NCBI GenBank assembly: GCA_018676675.1
Contig: JABHEG010000367.1
Coordinates: forward strand, 1 to 64,000
Reading direction: 5' to 3'
Length of the DNA stretch: 64,000 nt
Origin: Lentisphaerota bacterium
GTDB taxonomy: Bacteria > Verrucomicrobiota > Lentisphaeria > Oligosphaerales > JABHEG01
Below, one piece after another: positions 17,613 to 26,900 of this stretch. Position numbers and translations under genes: made by a program. The notes under the pieces are model-generated. The model searched no databases. It was not told the origin of the DNA and was given only the letters and a program-made list of their open reading frames with translations. Positions within the stretch are counted from its first letter, which is position 1. Every line of letters starts with the position of its first letter.

Positions 17613-19580
17613 TTGCACGATCATTCATTGAACAGCGTGCAGCTTGAGATCTTTCCCGGACTGGAGACGAAGACGCTCCCCGACGGAACACGCTTGCTCA
17701 AGCACCCCCTTTGCGCCGAGTACCTGGCCCTGACGCCTGCCCAGCAGGGAGTCTTTGATCGCTTCGCCGGCGGGAGACAGGTCCAGGAGGTCCTTAATGA
17801 CCTTCTCCATGTCGAGGAGCGTCCCCCTTTGCGGGAGTTCTACCGACTCGTCATTCACGCCCGAGAGCAGCGCTTTCTTCGTGAGGCGGGTGGGGAAGAG
17901 ACCACCGACCAACAGGCCCCGGCAGGCACGGGAGTCGAATGGCCGTTCGGGTGGCGCCTGGCCGTCGTCCTGGTTGCTGCAGCGGTGTGCGTGCCTCTGG
18001 GAGTGGCCGCCATCGTGAAGGGGATGCCCTCAACCCCCCACTCCCTTGGGGGATGGGCCATCGCCGTGGCCCAGGTCTGCATCGTTGCGAGTTTGTCTAA
18101 CGTTCTGGCTGGCTGCGCGTTGCGGGGGTATGGGCGAACGGCCTATTCCCCGGGCATCTCGTGGCGCTACGGTCTCCCTTACTTCGCCATAGACGGACGT
18201 GACGCGTTCATGGGGGGGAGGCCCTGTCAGATCGCCGTCTCCCTGCAGATGTTGGTTGTTCCTCTAGGCTTCGCGTTTGTCGCCTGGCGACTCAACCTTG
18301 GCGGCGGGTTGTTTGCCGGGGCTTTGACGACGTTCATCCTGTCTTCGCCGTTCGGTCGGACCCCGGCCCATGATCTCCTTCACGCGCTGTTCAAGAAGGA
18401 CTATCAGTTGCCCCAGCACGCTGGCACGTTCCTGGGCAAACGCCTGCTCAAGAGCCTGATCTGCCGGTTCCAGACACTGCGGGAGCAGGAGTACTTTTAC
18501 GTTTACGCCAGCTATGCGGTTGTCTGGATGGGTGCACTTCTTCTTTTCGGGGCGGGGCTGATCCACCGGCAAGGGACTCTGCTTGTTGACGAAGTGCTGT
18601 TCGGTCCCGATCCTGCGAGTCGTCTTCTTGCGTTGCTCATGCTGGTTCTGCTTGCTGCCTCCCTGCTCATCCCGATTGGATACCAGTTGTGGCTCGTGGC
18701 CCGGAATTTGTTTTCCCTCCTGGCCCCGTACGTTTTCCGGGCCGAGCTTTCCCTGCGTGGGCGTTGGCGTCGGTCGAGCGAACAGCTGTCCGGAGAGGGA
18801 CTGGCCCAGTTCCTCAAGCGCTGTCTTCTCTTCAGCGACTTGAGTGTTGAGCAGTTGGCACAGATCGCGGACGCGATGACCTATGCCCGGGTGCGATCCG
18901 GGAAGACGATCATGCGTGAGGGCGATCGGGGGGATTGCCTCGCGATCGTCTACTCGGGGCGTGTTTCAGTGACGAAGGAGGATGAGTCCGGCCGGGAGCA
19001 GGAAGTCGCTGTCCTGGGTGAGCGGGACGTTTTCGGGGAGATTGCCCTGCTTGAGCGGGTGCCGCGGACGGCGACCGTGCGCTCGCTCTGCCGTTGCGAG
19101 CTCCTCGTGCTCGAGCAGACGGCGTTCGAACAACTGCTGGTGGATGCTCTCGGGGCCGGCGAGATCCGCACTCTCATTCAGATCTGTGCGTTCCTGCGGC
19201 GCCATGACCTATTTTCCACGTGGTCGGACAGCGCTATTCAGTCCTTTGCGCACATGTTCTCATTCTGGGCCTTTGAGGCGGGTGACTGCCTGGTAAAGGA
19301 GAACGAACCCAACGACACCTTCTACATCATCTACGAGGGGGAGGTCGAGGTGCTCCAGGGAGGCAAGCAACTGGCGATTTTGTCGGTTGGGGACTTCGTC
19401 GGCGAGATCAGCCTGCTGCGAGGAACGCCTCCGGTCGCAGACGTTAGTGCGTTGGGACGTGGCCGTGCCCTCAAGCTGGGGCGGGAAGACTTCCTGACGT
19501 TCATGAGTCGGGATTTGCGCACTGGCGTTGGCATTGAGTCTACGCTTGAGTCGCGGCTTGCGGAGAATGAGTCGACGTGA
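17613..19580 (+). CDS. PqqD-like/M50-like membrane protein with two C-terminal CNB domains (copy 2)
   Basis: The 655-residue paralogue of the preceding CNB protein has the same order: PqqD-like start (LKHPLCAEYLALTPAQQ), polytopic membrane region with YGLPYFAIDGRDAFMGGRP, and two CNB domains. CNB-A has FGEIALL with VPR and is canonical; CNB-B has VGEISLL with Pro-Pro-Val and lacks the Arg. The shared His motif is HDLLH at residues 253-257, versus HELVH in copy 1. The TTG start at 17613 has an ideal GGAGG 7 nt upstream. The GTG of the next small gene overlaps the stop (GTGA). Tandem duplication with copy 1 is clear from the shared order and motifs. Ligand (cAMP or cGMP) and output are inferred. 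Confidence 0.75.
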   Translation: MHDHSLNSVQLEIFPGLETKTLPDGTRLLKHPLCAEYLALTPAQQGVFDRFAGGRQVQEVLNDLLHVEERPPLREFYRLVIHAREQRFLREAGGEETTDQQAPAGTGVEWPFGWRLAVVLVAAAVCVPLGVAAIVKGMPSTPHSLGGWAIAVAQVCIVASLSNVLAGCALRGYGRTAYSPGISWRYGLPYFAIDGRDAFMGGRPCQIAVSLQMLVVPLGFAFVAWRLNLGGGLFAGALTTFILSSPFGRTPAHDLLHALFKKDYQLPQHAGTFLGKRLLKSLICRFQTLREQEYFYVYASYAVVWMGALLLFGAGLIHRQGTLLVDEVLFGPDPASRLLALLMLVLLAASLLIPIGYQLWLVARNLFSLLAPYVFRAELSLRGRWRRSSEQLSGEGLAQFLKRCLLFSDLSVEQLAQIADAMTYARVRSGKTIMREGDRGDCLAIVYSGRVSVTKEDESGREQEVAVLGERDVFGEIALLERVPRTATVRSLCRCELLVLEQTAFEQLLVDALGAGEIRTLIQICAFLRRHDLFSTWSDSAIQSFAHMFSFWAFEAGDCLVKENEPNDTFYIIYEGEVEVLQGGKQLAILSVGDFVGEISLLRGTPPVADVSALGRGRALKLGREDFLTFMSRDLRTGVGIESTLESRLAENEST

Positions 19581-20032
19581 GAGGATTTGCGCTCAAATTG
19601 ACCTTCCTGGTGGCCATTGGGTGGGTGCTTTATGCCAACATGAAGCTGCTGAGCAGCGCAACACAGGCGATCAGCAAAACGACTGGCACACTGTCGAGCA
19701 AGCTTGAGATGAAGCAGATCGCTCTGTGTGTGAAGATGGAGTACATGGACACGCACCGGCTCCCGAAGAGCCCGGTGCCGGCCTATCGAGACGCTCTCAG
19801 GGCGGCCCAGCACACGGTCACGCGTGACACGGGCAAGGACAAGTGGGGAACGTACTATCGATTGTTCATCACAAAACGCGGCTTCCGCATCGTGAGTCCT
19901 GGCCCGGACCGCAAGTGGCGCACGCGGCAGGACAACATCGAGTTCCACCAGACGTTGACAGACGTTGGCTATACCTACCGCTCCCCGCAGCGGGAGCCGT
20001 CGCAGTCCCGGAAGAAGCGTCGCTCCCGCTGA
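19577..20032 (+). CDS. Small membrane-anchored protein with GspG-like C-terminal domain (copy 2)
   Basis: The 151-residue protein is the paralogue of the 17114 gene. It has a hydrophobic N-terminal segment (about 5-22), a Lys/Arg-rich mid-region and the C-terminal pattern DKWGTYYRL, then IVSPGPDRKWRTRQD. The Asp-Pro of the first copy is Asp-Lys here and the Asp-Asp pair is Gln-Asp, so the calcium-type site is weaker. A basic tail with RKKRRSR ends it. The GTG start overlaps the previous stop (GTGA), again showing coupling to a CNB membrane protein. No prepilin cleavage motif. Function unknown. Confidence 0.7.
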   Translation: MRGFALKLTFLVAIGWVLYANMKLLSSATQAISKTTGTLSSKLEMKQIALCVKMEYMDTHRLPKSPVPAYRDALRAAQHTVTRDTGKDKWGTYYRLFITKRGFRIVSPGPDRKWRTRQDNIEFHQTLTDVGYTYRSPQREPSQSRKKRRSR

Positions 20033-20214
20033 GCTGCCGGCCAGCGACCTGAGTCGTGTGTCGCCCGTTGTTCCGCCGCATGCTGTCTTGGGGTACCCGA
20101 GGTGGTTGGTCGGTCTTGCTGCCTGTGAGCAGGCGGCCTATTGTATTTGTGTCACTTCGCAGGAGCCGCGGACTCCCGGGTGTCTGGAAGCCCGTTTTCA
20201 GAAGGAGTAGAGCC

Positions 20215-20562
20215 ATGGCAAAGATGTCCGGTCAAGTCTGTCTGAACCACACAGATCGCGAGGCTGTCACGCGCTGTGAAACGTGCTTCAAGCCTCTCTG
20301 CGAGGAGTGCATACTATCGGCGAATGACGTCGATTTCTGTTCGGGTGACTGCGCGGGGAACTACTCTGACAGTGCGGAGCGGATGTCCGGCCAGGCCGAC
20401 CGTGCCCGGAAGGCCCGGGCCCGCAAGCGGATGAAACGGCTGGTTATCCTGGTTGTTCTGGGGGCTCTGGCGTACTGCGGCTACCGGTGGGCGGTTGCCA
20501 ACCCGGACCGAACACGCGAGCTACGCCGGGAACTGGAAGAGAAGGCCAAATCCGTCAAGTAG
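20215..20562 (+). CDS. B-box-type zinc-finger membrane protein
   Basis: The 115-residue protein has an N-terminal zinc-binding pattern of the B-box/DUF type: CLNH, RCETC, LCEEC and FCSGDC, giving seven Cys and one His in the first 46 residues. Residues of about 75-95 (LVILVVLGALAYCGYRW) form a single membrane segment, followed by a charged tail. The ATG at 20215 has GGAG 7 nt upstream. It is separated by 182 nt from the GspG-like gene and may be in the same transcription unit. In bacteria such proteins are small and uncharacterised; zinc binding is likely from the Cys pattern. Confidence 0.75.
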   Translation: MAKMSGQVCLNHTDREAVTRCETCFKPLCEECILSANDVDFCSGDCAGNYSDSAERMSGQADRARKARARKRMKRLVILVVLGALAYCGYRWAVANPDRTRELRRELEEKAKSVK

Positions 20563-20570
20563 TTCTGCTG

Positions 20571-22685
20571 CTACTTCCCGGTGGGGGCGAGGTAGATGCC
20601 GGTGTACTGGACGAGCAGCTCGCTCTGGGTTGCCAGGGATAGTTTGACACTGGCCGTGCCGAGCGGGACGGTATGTGAGAACTCCGCTTTCTGCCATTGG
20701 TAGCTGCCGTCCAGTTGGGCGTCGGAGGCTGCAGCCAGGGGGACGCCGTTCAGGTCGATGAACGTCCATTCCACTCGTGCCTGTCTTCCCGGGACATCAC
20801 GTGTTCCCAGCGAGTCAGGATCCACGACTCGGTGGAAGAGGGAGGTCCGGATCCGTTCTGTCCCGTTGGGCAGAGATACCAGGACACTGGCCTCTCCATC
20901 GCCACGGACATCCAGGCAGCTTCCTCCCGGGACGAATCCGCATCCGTGGTCATGCGCCAGCGTTCCCCGCAACTCTCCCTCCTTGTTCTTCGGGCGCCTC
21001 CTGACCCTGTAACTGCTCGTTGTCAGTCGATTGCGGATACGGTAATGCCCGTCGTTTTGCCGTTCGCTTCCCTGAACGTCAAGCAGATCGTAGGGGCGAA
21101 CTGGCACACTGTCCGGGATGCAGATGCTGCGGGACTTTCCGGAATCGGGCACGGCGATGCCTGAGACATCCACAGCGGAGGGTGAGTTGACTGTTGCGTG
21201 TCCGGACAAGGCCCAGCCAATTGGGTCTGACGCGAAGTCGGCGTTGGGGATGGTGTTGTCAGGCCTGGCGTGGTCGCTGCTGATCTGGTAGGGGCGCGGC
21301 GACCCTGTGGGTTGCCAGGGCGGGAGGGAGGTCCCTGGCACGCGGAACTGTATATGGTCCAGGGCAGCGCCGGCCTGTTCCGGGAGGATGAGTATGTGCC
21401 ATTCGGCCGTTCCGCTGTCGTCGTGGCGCAGGCGGCACACCACTCCACTGGTCGTGCGCTCCACCGGGAGCGTTGACCACCGGCTGAGCTGCGGAAGCCA
21501 GACCTGAGCGCCCTCAATGCCGTTTCCCACGATCTGGAGCGTGATTCTGCTTTGTGCCGGGGGCGAAGGCAGTCCGACCTGGAGAAGGACGCCTCTGTCC
21601 ATCGGCAGGACATGGCCGTCTGTCTCGGCCAGCAGGGCATAGTCGTCGTTCATGAGTCGGGCCGCAAGCGTGAAACCTGCCTCGTTCTGGTGGTCCGGGT
21701 CGGGATGGTCGGGCTGACTGATCCTGAAAGGGGCAGCATCCATGATCATCTGGGGCAGTGGGGCCGTTGCATCCTCGGCGTACGATCCCTTGATGAACAC
21801 TGGATTCCCGAAGAGCCCCATTTGCTCGAACACCCAGCCCAGGCCGTTGACGATGAGGCGTGATCCGTCCGTGTCGGGGTGGATCCCGTCGGCAACCAGT
21901 CCTCGGAGAGGAGGATCGAGTTTCCAGTAGAGGTCAAAGACATCCACAAACCAGCAGTTCAGTTCGGCGGCCAGGCCGCGCACTGCAGCTGCGTTGCGAG
22001 ACCATCTGTCATTGTCGCCCGGATGGTTCCCGCCGTGCAGGGCGTCATCTACCGGGACAGGGCTCATGAGGACAGGGACAGCGTTCAGCGCTCGGATACG
22101 TCTGACCATCTCCCTCCAGCGGTCCTGGGCGGCCGTGCCCATCACACCGTCGTTTATGTACATGAGACAGACAACATCAGGGCGCCATTGGGCGACCCGC
22201 ACGCGCCATCCCGGTTCGATGGCATATGCACTGCCCGAATAGGAGGCCCGTGCCGGTTCGGACAGGTGAATCTCAGTATCTCTTGTCGGTGGGTGCTCAT
22301 CGACGTGGTCGATCGTGTAGTCTTCGCCATCAATCGTGATGCGCATTCCCGGGAAGGGGCCCATGCCCCACCGCACCTTCTTACCATAGACGACGTTCTC
22401 CCCCGCCTTTACTGACAGCGTTCCTCCCGTCATCGGTGCGAGCAGAGCAGTGGAGTTGCTTCCGCCAACGGCTGTGTTTATGACTCGAGCCGGGAGCAAG
22501 CGCGAGAGCAGCTGGGGGAAGTCTATCGCGAGGTTCCGGCCGCAGGACTGGCTATCCCCGGTGAAGACGACGGTGGGCATCGAGCCGACGGTGACGTTAC
22601 AGTGAGCGCGGGGGGCTGATTGGGTGGGAGACTGAACCGCAACCATTGCCATTGCGGAGAGGGACAGGAGGCAAGGTCTATACAT
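20571..22685 (-). CDS. Exported SGNH-hydrolase-like protein with C-terminal beta domains
   Basis: The 704-residue protein has a signal peptide (residues 1 to about 23). An SGNH-type domain follows: FTGDSQSCG in the position of block I, LMYINDG for the block III Asn, and VADGIHPDTDG for the Asp/His block V. The rest (about 330-704) is beta-rich and unassigned. The gene starts 15 nt after the cyclase stop and is the last member of a three-gene minus-strand operon with the cyclase and the large CNB protein. It is convergent with the B-box gene: an 8-nt gap plus a weak hairpin lies at the shared end (20558-20577). It may modify a polysaccharide, with the link to signalling unproven. Confidence 0.75.
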   Translation of the reverse strand: MYRPCLLSLSAMAMVAVQSPTQSAPRAHCNVTVGSMPTVVFTGDSQSCGRNLAIDFPQLLSRLLPARVINTAVGGSNSTALLAPMTGGTLSVKAGENVVYGKKVRWGMGPFPGMRITIDGEDYTIDHVDEHPPTRDTEIHLSEPARASYSGSAYAIEPGWRVRVAQWRPDVVCLMYINDGVMGTAAQDRWREMVRRIRALNAVPVLMSPVPVDDALHGGNHPGDNDRWSRNAAAVRGLAAELNCWFVDVFDLYWKLDPPLRGLVADGIHPDTDGSRLIVNGLGWVFEQMGLFGNPVFIKGSYAEDATAPLPQMIMDAAPFRISQPDHPDPDHQNEAGFTLAARLMNDDYALLAETDGHVLPMDRGVLLQVGLPSPPAQSRITLQIVGNGIEGAQVWLPQLSRWSTLPVERTTSGVVCRLRHDDSGTAEWHILILPEQAGAALDHIQFRVPGTSLPPWQPTGSPRPYQISSDHARPDNTIPNADFASDPIGWALSGHATVNSPSAVDVSGIAVPDSGKSRSICIPDSVPVRPYDLLDVQGSERQNDGHYRIRNRLTTSSYRVRRRPKNKEGELRGTLAHDHGCGFVPGGSCLDVRGDGEASVLVSLPNGTERIRTSLFHRVVDPDSLGTRDVPGRQARVEWTFIDLNGVPLAAASDAQLDGSYQWQKAEFSHTVPLGTASVKLSLATQSELLVQYTGIYLAPTGK

Positions 22686-22700
22686 GGGGTCCTCCAGGTA

Positions 22701-23906
22701 CTATCCGTTCACGGCCTGCCCACCGCTCATACCTTGCACTGAGAACACGGGGCATGCCTTGGAGAACCCCTTAAAGCGCATGTTTCCACGGCTTTCCGCC
22801 CGGACACGATTGGCAATTTGCTCATGGGTACTGCCTGCGATCAGCACTTCTCCGACGTCTGCGCTGGAACACAGCCGGGAGGCCAGGTTTGTGACGGTCC
22901 CGATCGCGGCGTAGTCGAGTCGCCGCTCGAAGCCAATTGATCCCATGATTGCCTCGCCCGTGGCAATGCCGATACCAACCCCAAACTCATAGCCTGCCTT
23001 GGCCCACTCGGTCCGTTTGGTCCCGATCATGTACTGCAGGTGCAACGCCATCTGGACGGCTTGGTAGGCGTGGTCAGGCATCGGTTTGGGGTCGCCCAGG
23101 AAGACCATCATCCCATCTCCGGTGAAGCGCTCAAGCGTGCCTCCATAGCGGAAGATGGTTGGCCCAACTGCCTCGTGGAAGTCTCGAACGAGGTGGATAA
23201 CCTGCTGGGCGGTGTGGTTCTCGGCGAAGGGGGTAAAGTTGCGCAGATCGAGAAACACAACCGTGATCTCTCCGCGATGTTCCTTCAAGGTTTCTTCCGC
23301 GTCTTCAGAGACGATGGCCTCGACGATTTGTGGGGAGAAGAAACGCCGCAGGCGGTTGACGTTTTCGAGCTCGGAGACCTTCGCTTCGACCATGTTGTCG
23401 AGGTACTGAGTCAGCTCTTTCAACATCGAATTCGAGATGCGGAGTTCATGGTGCAGCATGCTGACTTTGAGGAGTGTGTGAACTTTGGCCAGCAGGTGCT
23501 CTCGGGTGAACGGTCGACCAAGGAAGTCATTAACGGATTCAGAGTCATCCACGGCCAGGGCCTGGGCGGCCCTCTCCCAGTCCATTTGCGTACTCTCCAT
23601 AAGGAGAAGTACGGGCAGGACCATGCGTCTGGACTCCCGGAGTTCCCTACAGACATTGGCCCAATGGGGATTCTGCAGCTGAACATCCAGTAGGACGAGG
23701 TCGATTGCACGACTGCGAGCGAGGGAGATGGCTTCCTCGCCATCGTGACACAGGAACGTACGGCAGCCATCGCTGTGGAGCCACTTGACCAGTTCTCGTC
23801 CGCGACGTTCGGAGGAATGGATGACCAGGACGCATCGCGCCCCGGCGGCGGATTCCTTTGCAGGCCCCATTCGAGATCGCTGGGATGGCGTGTTTTCGGC
23901 CGGCAT
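22701..23906 (-). CDS. Receiver-linked class III adenylate/guanylate cyclase
   Basis: Protein of 401 residues. Residues of about 25-145 form a response-regulator receiver with the phosphoacceptor Asp74 in LVLLDVQ; the usual conserved Lys in the FLxKPF motif is Arg131. A helical linker (about 150-190) leads to a class III cyclase domain (about 212-345). The metal-binding Asp residues are Asp220 (VVFLDLRNFT) and Asp264 (ERFTGDGMM); the Asn/Arg transition-state pair is Asn340/Arg344 (VTNLASRL). The position usually occupied by the purine-selecting Lys reads Glu259-Arg260, and the second selecting residue is Thr337, so cAMP versus cGMP cannot be called. No sensor kinase is encoded nearby. It lies 50 nt downstream of a CNB protein gene. 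Confidence 0.85.
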   Translation of the reverse strand: MPAENTPSQRSRMGPAKESAAGARCVLVIHSSERRGRELVKWLHSDGCRTFLCHDGEEAISLARSRAIDLVLLDVQLQNPHWANVCRELRESRRMVLPVLLLMESTQMDWERAAQALAVDDSESVNDFLGRPFTREHLLAKVHTLLKVSMLHHELRISNSMLKELTQYLDNMVEAKVSELENVNRLRRFFSPQIVEAIVSEDAEETLKEHRGEITVVFLDLRNFTPFAENHTAQQVIHLVRDFHEAVGPTIFRYGGTLERFTGDGMMVFLGDPKPMPDHAYQAVQMALHLQYMIGTKRTEWAKAGYEFGVGIGIATGEAIMGSIGFERRLDYAAIGTVTNLASRLCSSADVGEVLIAGSTHEQIANRVRAESRGNMRFKGFSKACPVFSVQGMSGGQAVNG

Positions 23907-23956
23907 GGTTACGGAGAGTGCTCGCCTTCGCTTTAGCTATCGGCAGAGGAAGGGCG

Positions 23957-26900
23957 TCACTCCGCCGTATCATCAGATAGCTCAACCAGAACGGCTGAGC
24001 GATTTTCGACGGTCGTCGCGAGATCTCGCTCGAAGTCCTTGCTGCCGCGCCGCAGCGAGAGAAAGTCGGACTTGTCGATGACGCCGACTTCAAGAGTGTC
24101 AATTGCCCGGACCGTTGCCGTTCGAGGGACGTCGCGAATCAAGGCAATTTCACCAAAATAGTCGCCAGCACTTATTTCGGCAAGTTTCCGACTGACGTCA
24201 TTCTGTCGGATGATGACCTCGGCAGCACCAGAGATAACGATGTAGAAGCTCTGGCCGATCTCACCTTGCCGGATGACCTCTGTTCCCACCGTGAACGTCT
24301 CATGCCGGATTCGGGCAAGGACAAAACCAACAAGGGCGGTAGAGAGCTCTTTGAAGACGGTTGTCTGGCGGAGAAGGTGCATGTTGCGCACCCTCTCTCT
24401 GATCTGCCTGCCGATATTGGGGAATGTGCGGCAGAACGTGTCAAAGTCTATCCGTCTCAGCGAGACCGCGATGACGTCATTGGAGGCCCGAACATCGAAG
24501 GCATGCAGCGATCCCGGACCGGTCTGAAGACTGTCCTCGCCAAAGAAATCTCCTGGCCCCAGGAAGGCTCCGATCATCACCTCTCCGACGATGCTCTTCT
24601 GCTCTGAACGTCCGACTCCATCAGCCAGGATTGTGAGTTTGTCGCAGGGAGTCCCCTGGCGCGCGAGCAACTGTCCGGGGGAGGTGGGCTTCACGACCAA
24701 GGCGGAAGCTAGCTGGAGGAGGTCGTCTGTGCCGACATCATTGAAGAGATGAACGCGTCTCAGTACGTCCAGGCGTTCGTCCTCGGTCAGCGGTTCGCGC
24801 GGCGGCGCTTCTCCGATTGCGAACAGTGGCATAAGGAGTTCCCGGCACGACCAGTGTATTCGGGAGGCGATTTCGCGGCCCGTGCGTTCGATGTAGGCAC
24901 GGGATGCATGCGTTGCGACCATGCGTTGTACTGCCCGGAGCGTTTCCGCGAACTGCTGAGGGGGGATGTTGAGGGGATCAAGGAGGGAGGTGGTTGTCTC
25001 CTTGGCAGCCGCCCCCCGTTTGTCCGAGGCTACGAGTCCGGTGGTGTAACGCAGCTTCATTGCTGCCTTTGGGCCAAACGCCGCAAGGGTTGTTTCCAGC
25101 ATGCAGGTGACGTAGAACGTGAAGGCTCGTTGCACCTTCCCCGCAGTTGACTCGTGATGGGAGAATGGAAAGGGGTGCAGCTTGGGGCGGCTGCAACGCA
25201 GGAACTGGAATGGGGTGACGAAACCGAGGAAGAGGAGCCCCGAGCCCAGCACGAGTCCGGCCAGGAAGAACGCGCGTTCTTCCGGCTCGCGCCCGGCGGC
25301 TGACAGCCGAATGATCTCAGCAATCGAGAACAGGATGACCGGGAAGCCCAGCCAGACCAGACCTTCCGAGATTTCGAGAATAGGGCCCTTAGTGAGGAAA
25401 TCCTCGTAGATGACGGAGATGAGGACGTATACCACGCAGAGCCCGGCGGCCAGGAAGAAGACGCTCCACGAGACGGTCAGGGAGTGGCCAAGGAACAGGA
25501 GAGCGAAGAGGATGGCCAAGGGAATCCAGAGCACTTGCGCGAAAAGGAAGAGGGTGATGAAGCGCAGGGCCGAACGCGCGTGCACTCTCGAAGGGACTTC
25601 GTTGAGGAAGGTGAACAGGATCCCCATCAGGCACAGGAACACAAGGTCCATTGTGTAGAACGCACGGAGGCGCGGCGGCAGCAGGAGCACCAGGACGGTC
25701 ATTCCCCCCAGAACGATCAACTCAATCGTGATCGTGTTGGCTTCGAGGCGGAAATAGGTCCGTGTCTTCAGGCCGTCAATGAGGACTTTCCCTCCCCAGA
25801 ACACCAAGGCAGAACCGATAAGGAGAGCTGGTATTGCCAGGATTCCCCCTGCGACGATGTCAGAAGCCAGTGTGTCTCCGGGAGCTGCCACGAGCCCGTG
25901 CATGATGCTCAGCACGGCATTGAGCCATATGATGCAGAACAGGGCGTAGGCAATGTAGGGCACACACTCCCGGCCTCCCCCATGGATCGTTCTGCCGAAG
26001 TACTGTTTGAGGAATCCGAATGTATGTCGTCGGATGCGTAGGTCGTCGAGATAGTCACCGGCGATCCAGCAAGCATCGTTTCTCAGGAAAGGGCAGGTTG
26101 CCGCGATGACTCGGGCAAGCGAGACAACGACGACCAGGAAGAGCAGGCCCGTGGCTGAAGGCTTGCTGAGATACCACATGAGGGCTGCTCCTCCGGTGAC
26201 GGCGCAGTCGAACCAGAGTCCACTCAGGGACAGCAGCAGGCGCTGGTCTCGTTCCCTCCCGGCAATCGCTGTCCGGCCCTGGTAGACGATCGGGATTCCC
26301 CAGCGCATCATGATCCCGAACGGCCCTGTCTGGACGCCTTCCCGCGTCAATACCAGTGCTCGTGTCACTTCCTTGCCGAGGGAGAGGAGGGCGTTGATCG
26401 CCAGTGCAGCGAATGCGGTGAGCAACGGACGTGTCTGCGAATGGGCAAGCAGAGACAGGTAGGCGCCGAACTGAAGCCGGTTCGTGTAGAGGATGCATCC
26501 TCCGCAGATGCCCAGCACGGTGAGAAGGAAGACCACCGGCACACAGATGAGCGCTGTGGCACGGATCTGTTGGAGGACCCCAATCAGCTTTCCTACCGCG
26601 GCCACCGGGAAGGTAAAGGAACGGATGCGGACCATTCGCCGCAGGAAGCATGACAGGCGGGATTCGGGCGAGCCCACGCCGGGGTCATTCTCGAGCAGTC
26701 CCGCTTCCCAGAGTCGCCACACGAGTTCGACAATTCGGTCAAGGGGGAGTGTTCGGTGTGTTTTTACGTAGTCGGACAGAATCTCCTGCACTGTCCGGTT
26801 CCCGTCGAACATCTCCCACAGCCGTCGGTCCTCAGCTGAGATGGGGAGGTACTGATCGGACATCGTGTCAACCAGAACGAACGGTTGCCCCGGTTCGCCA

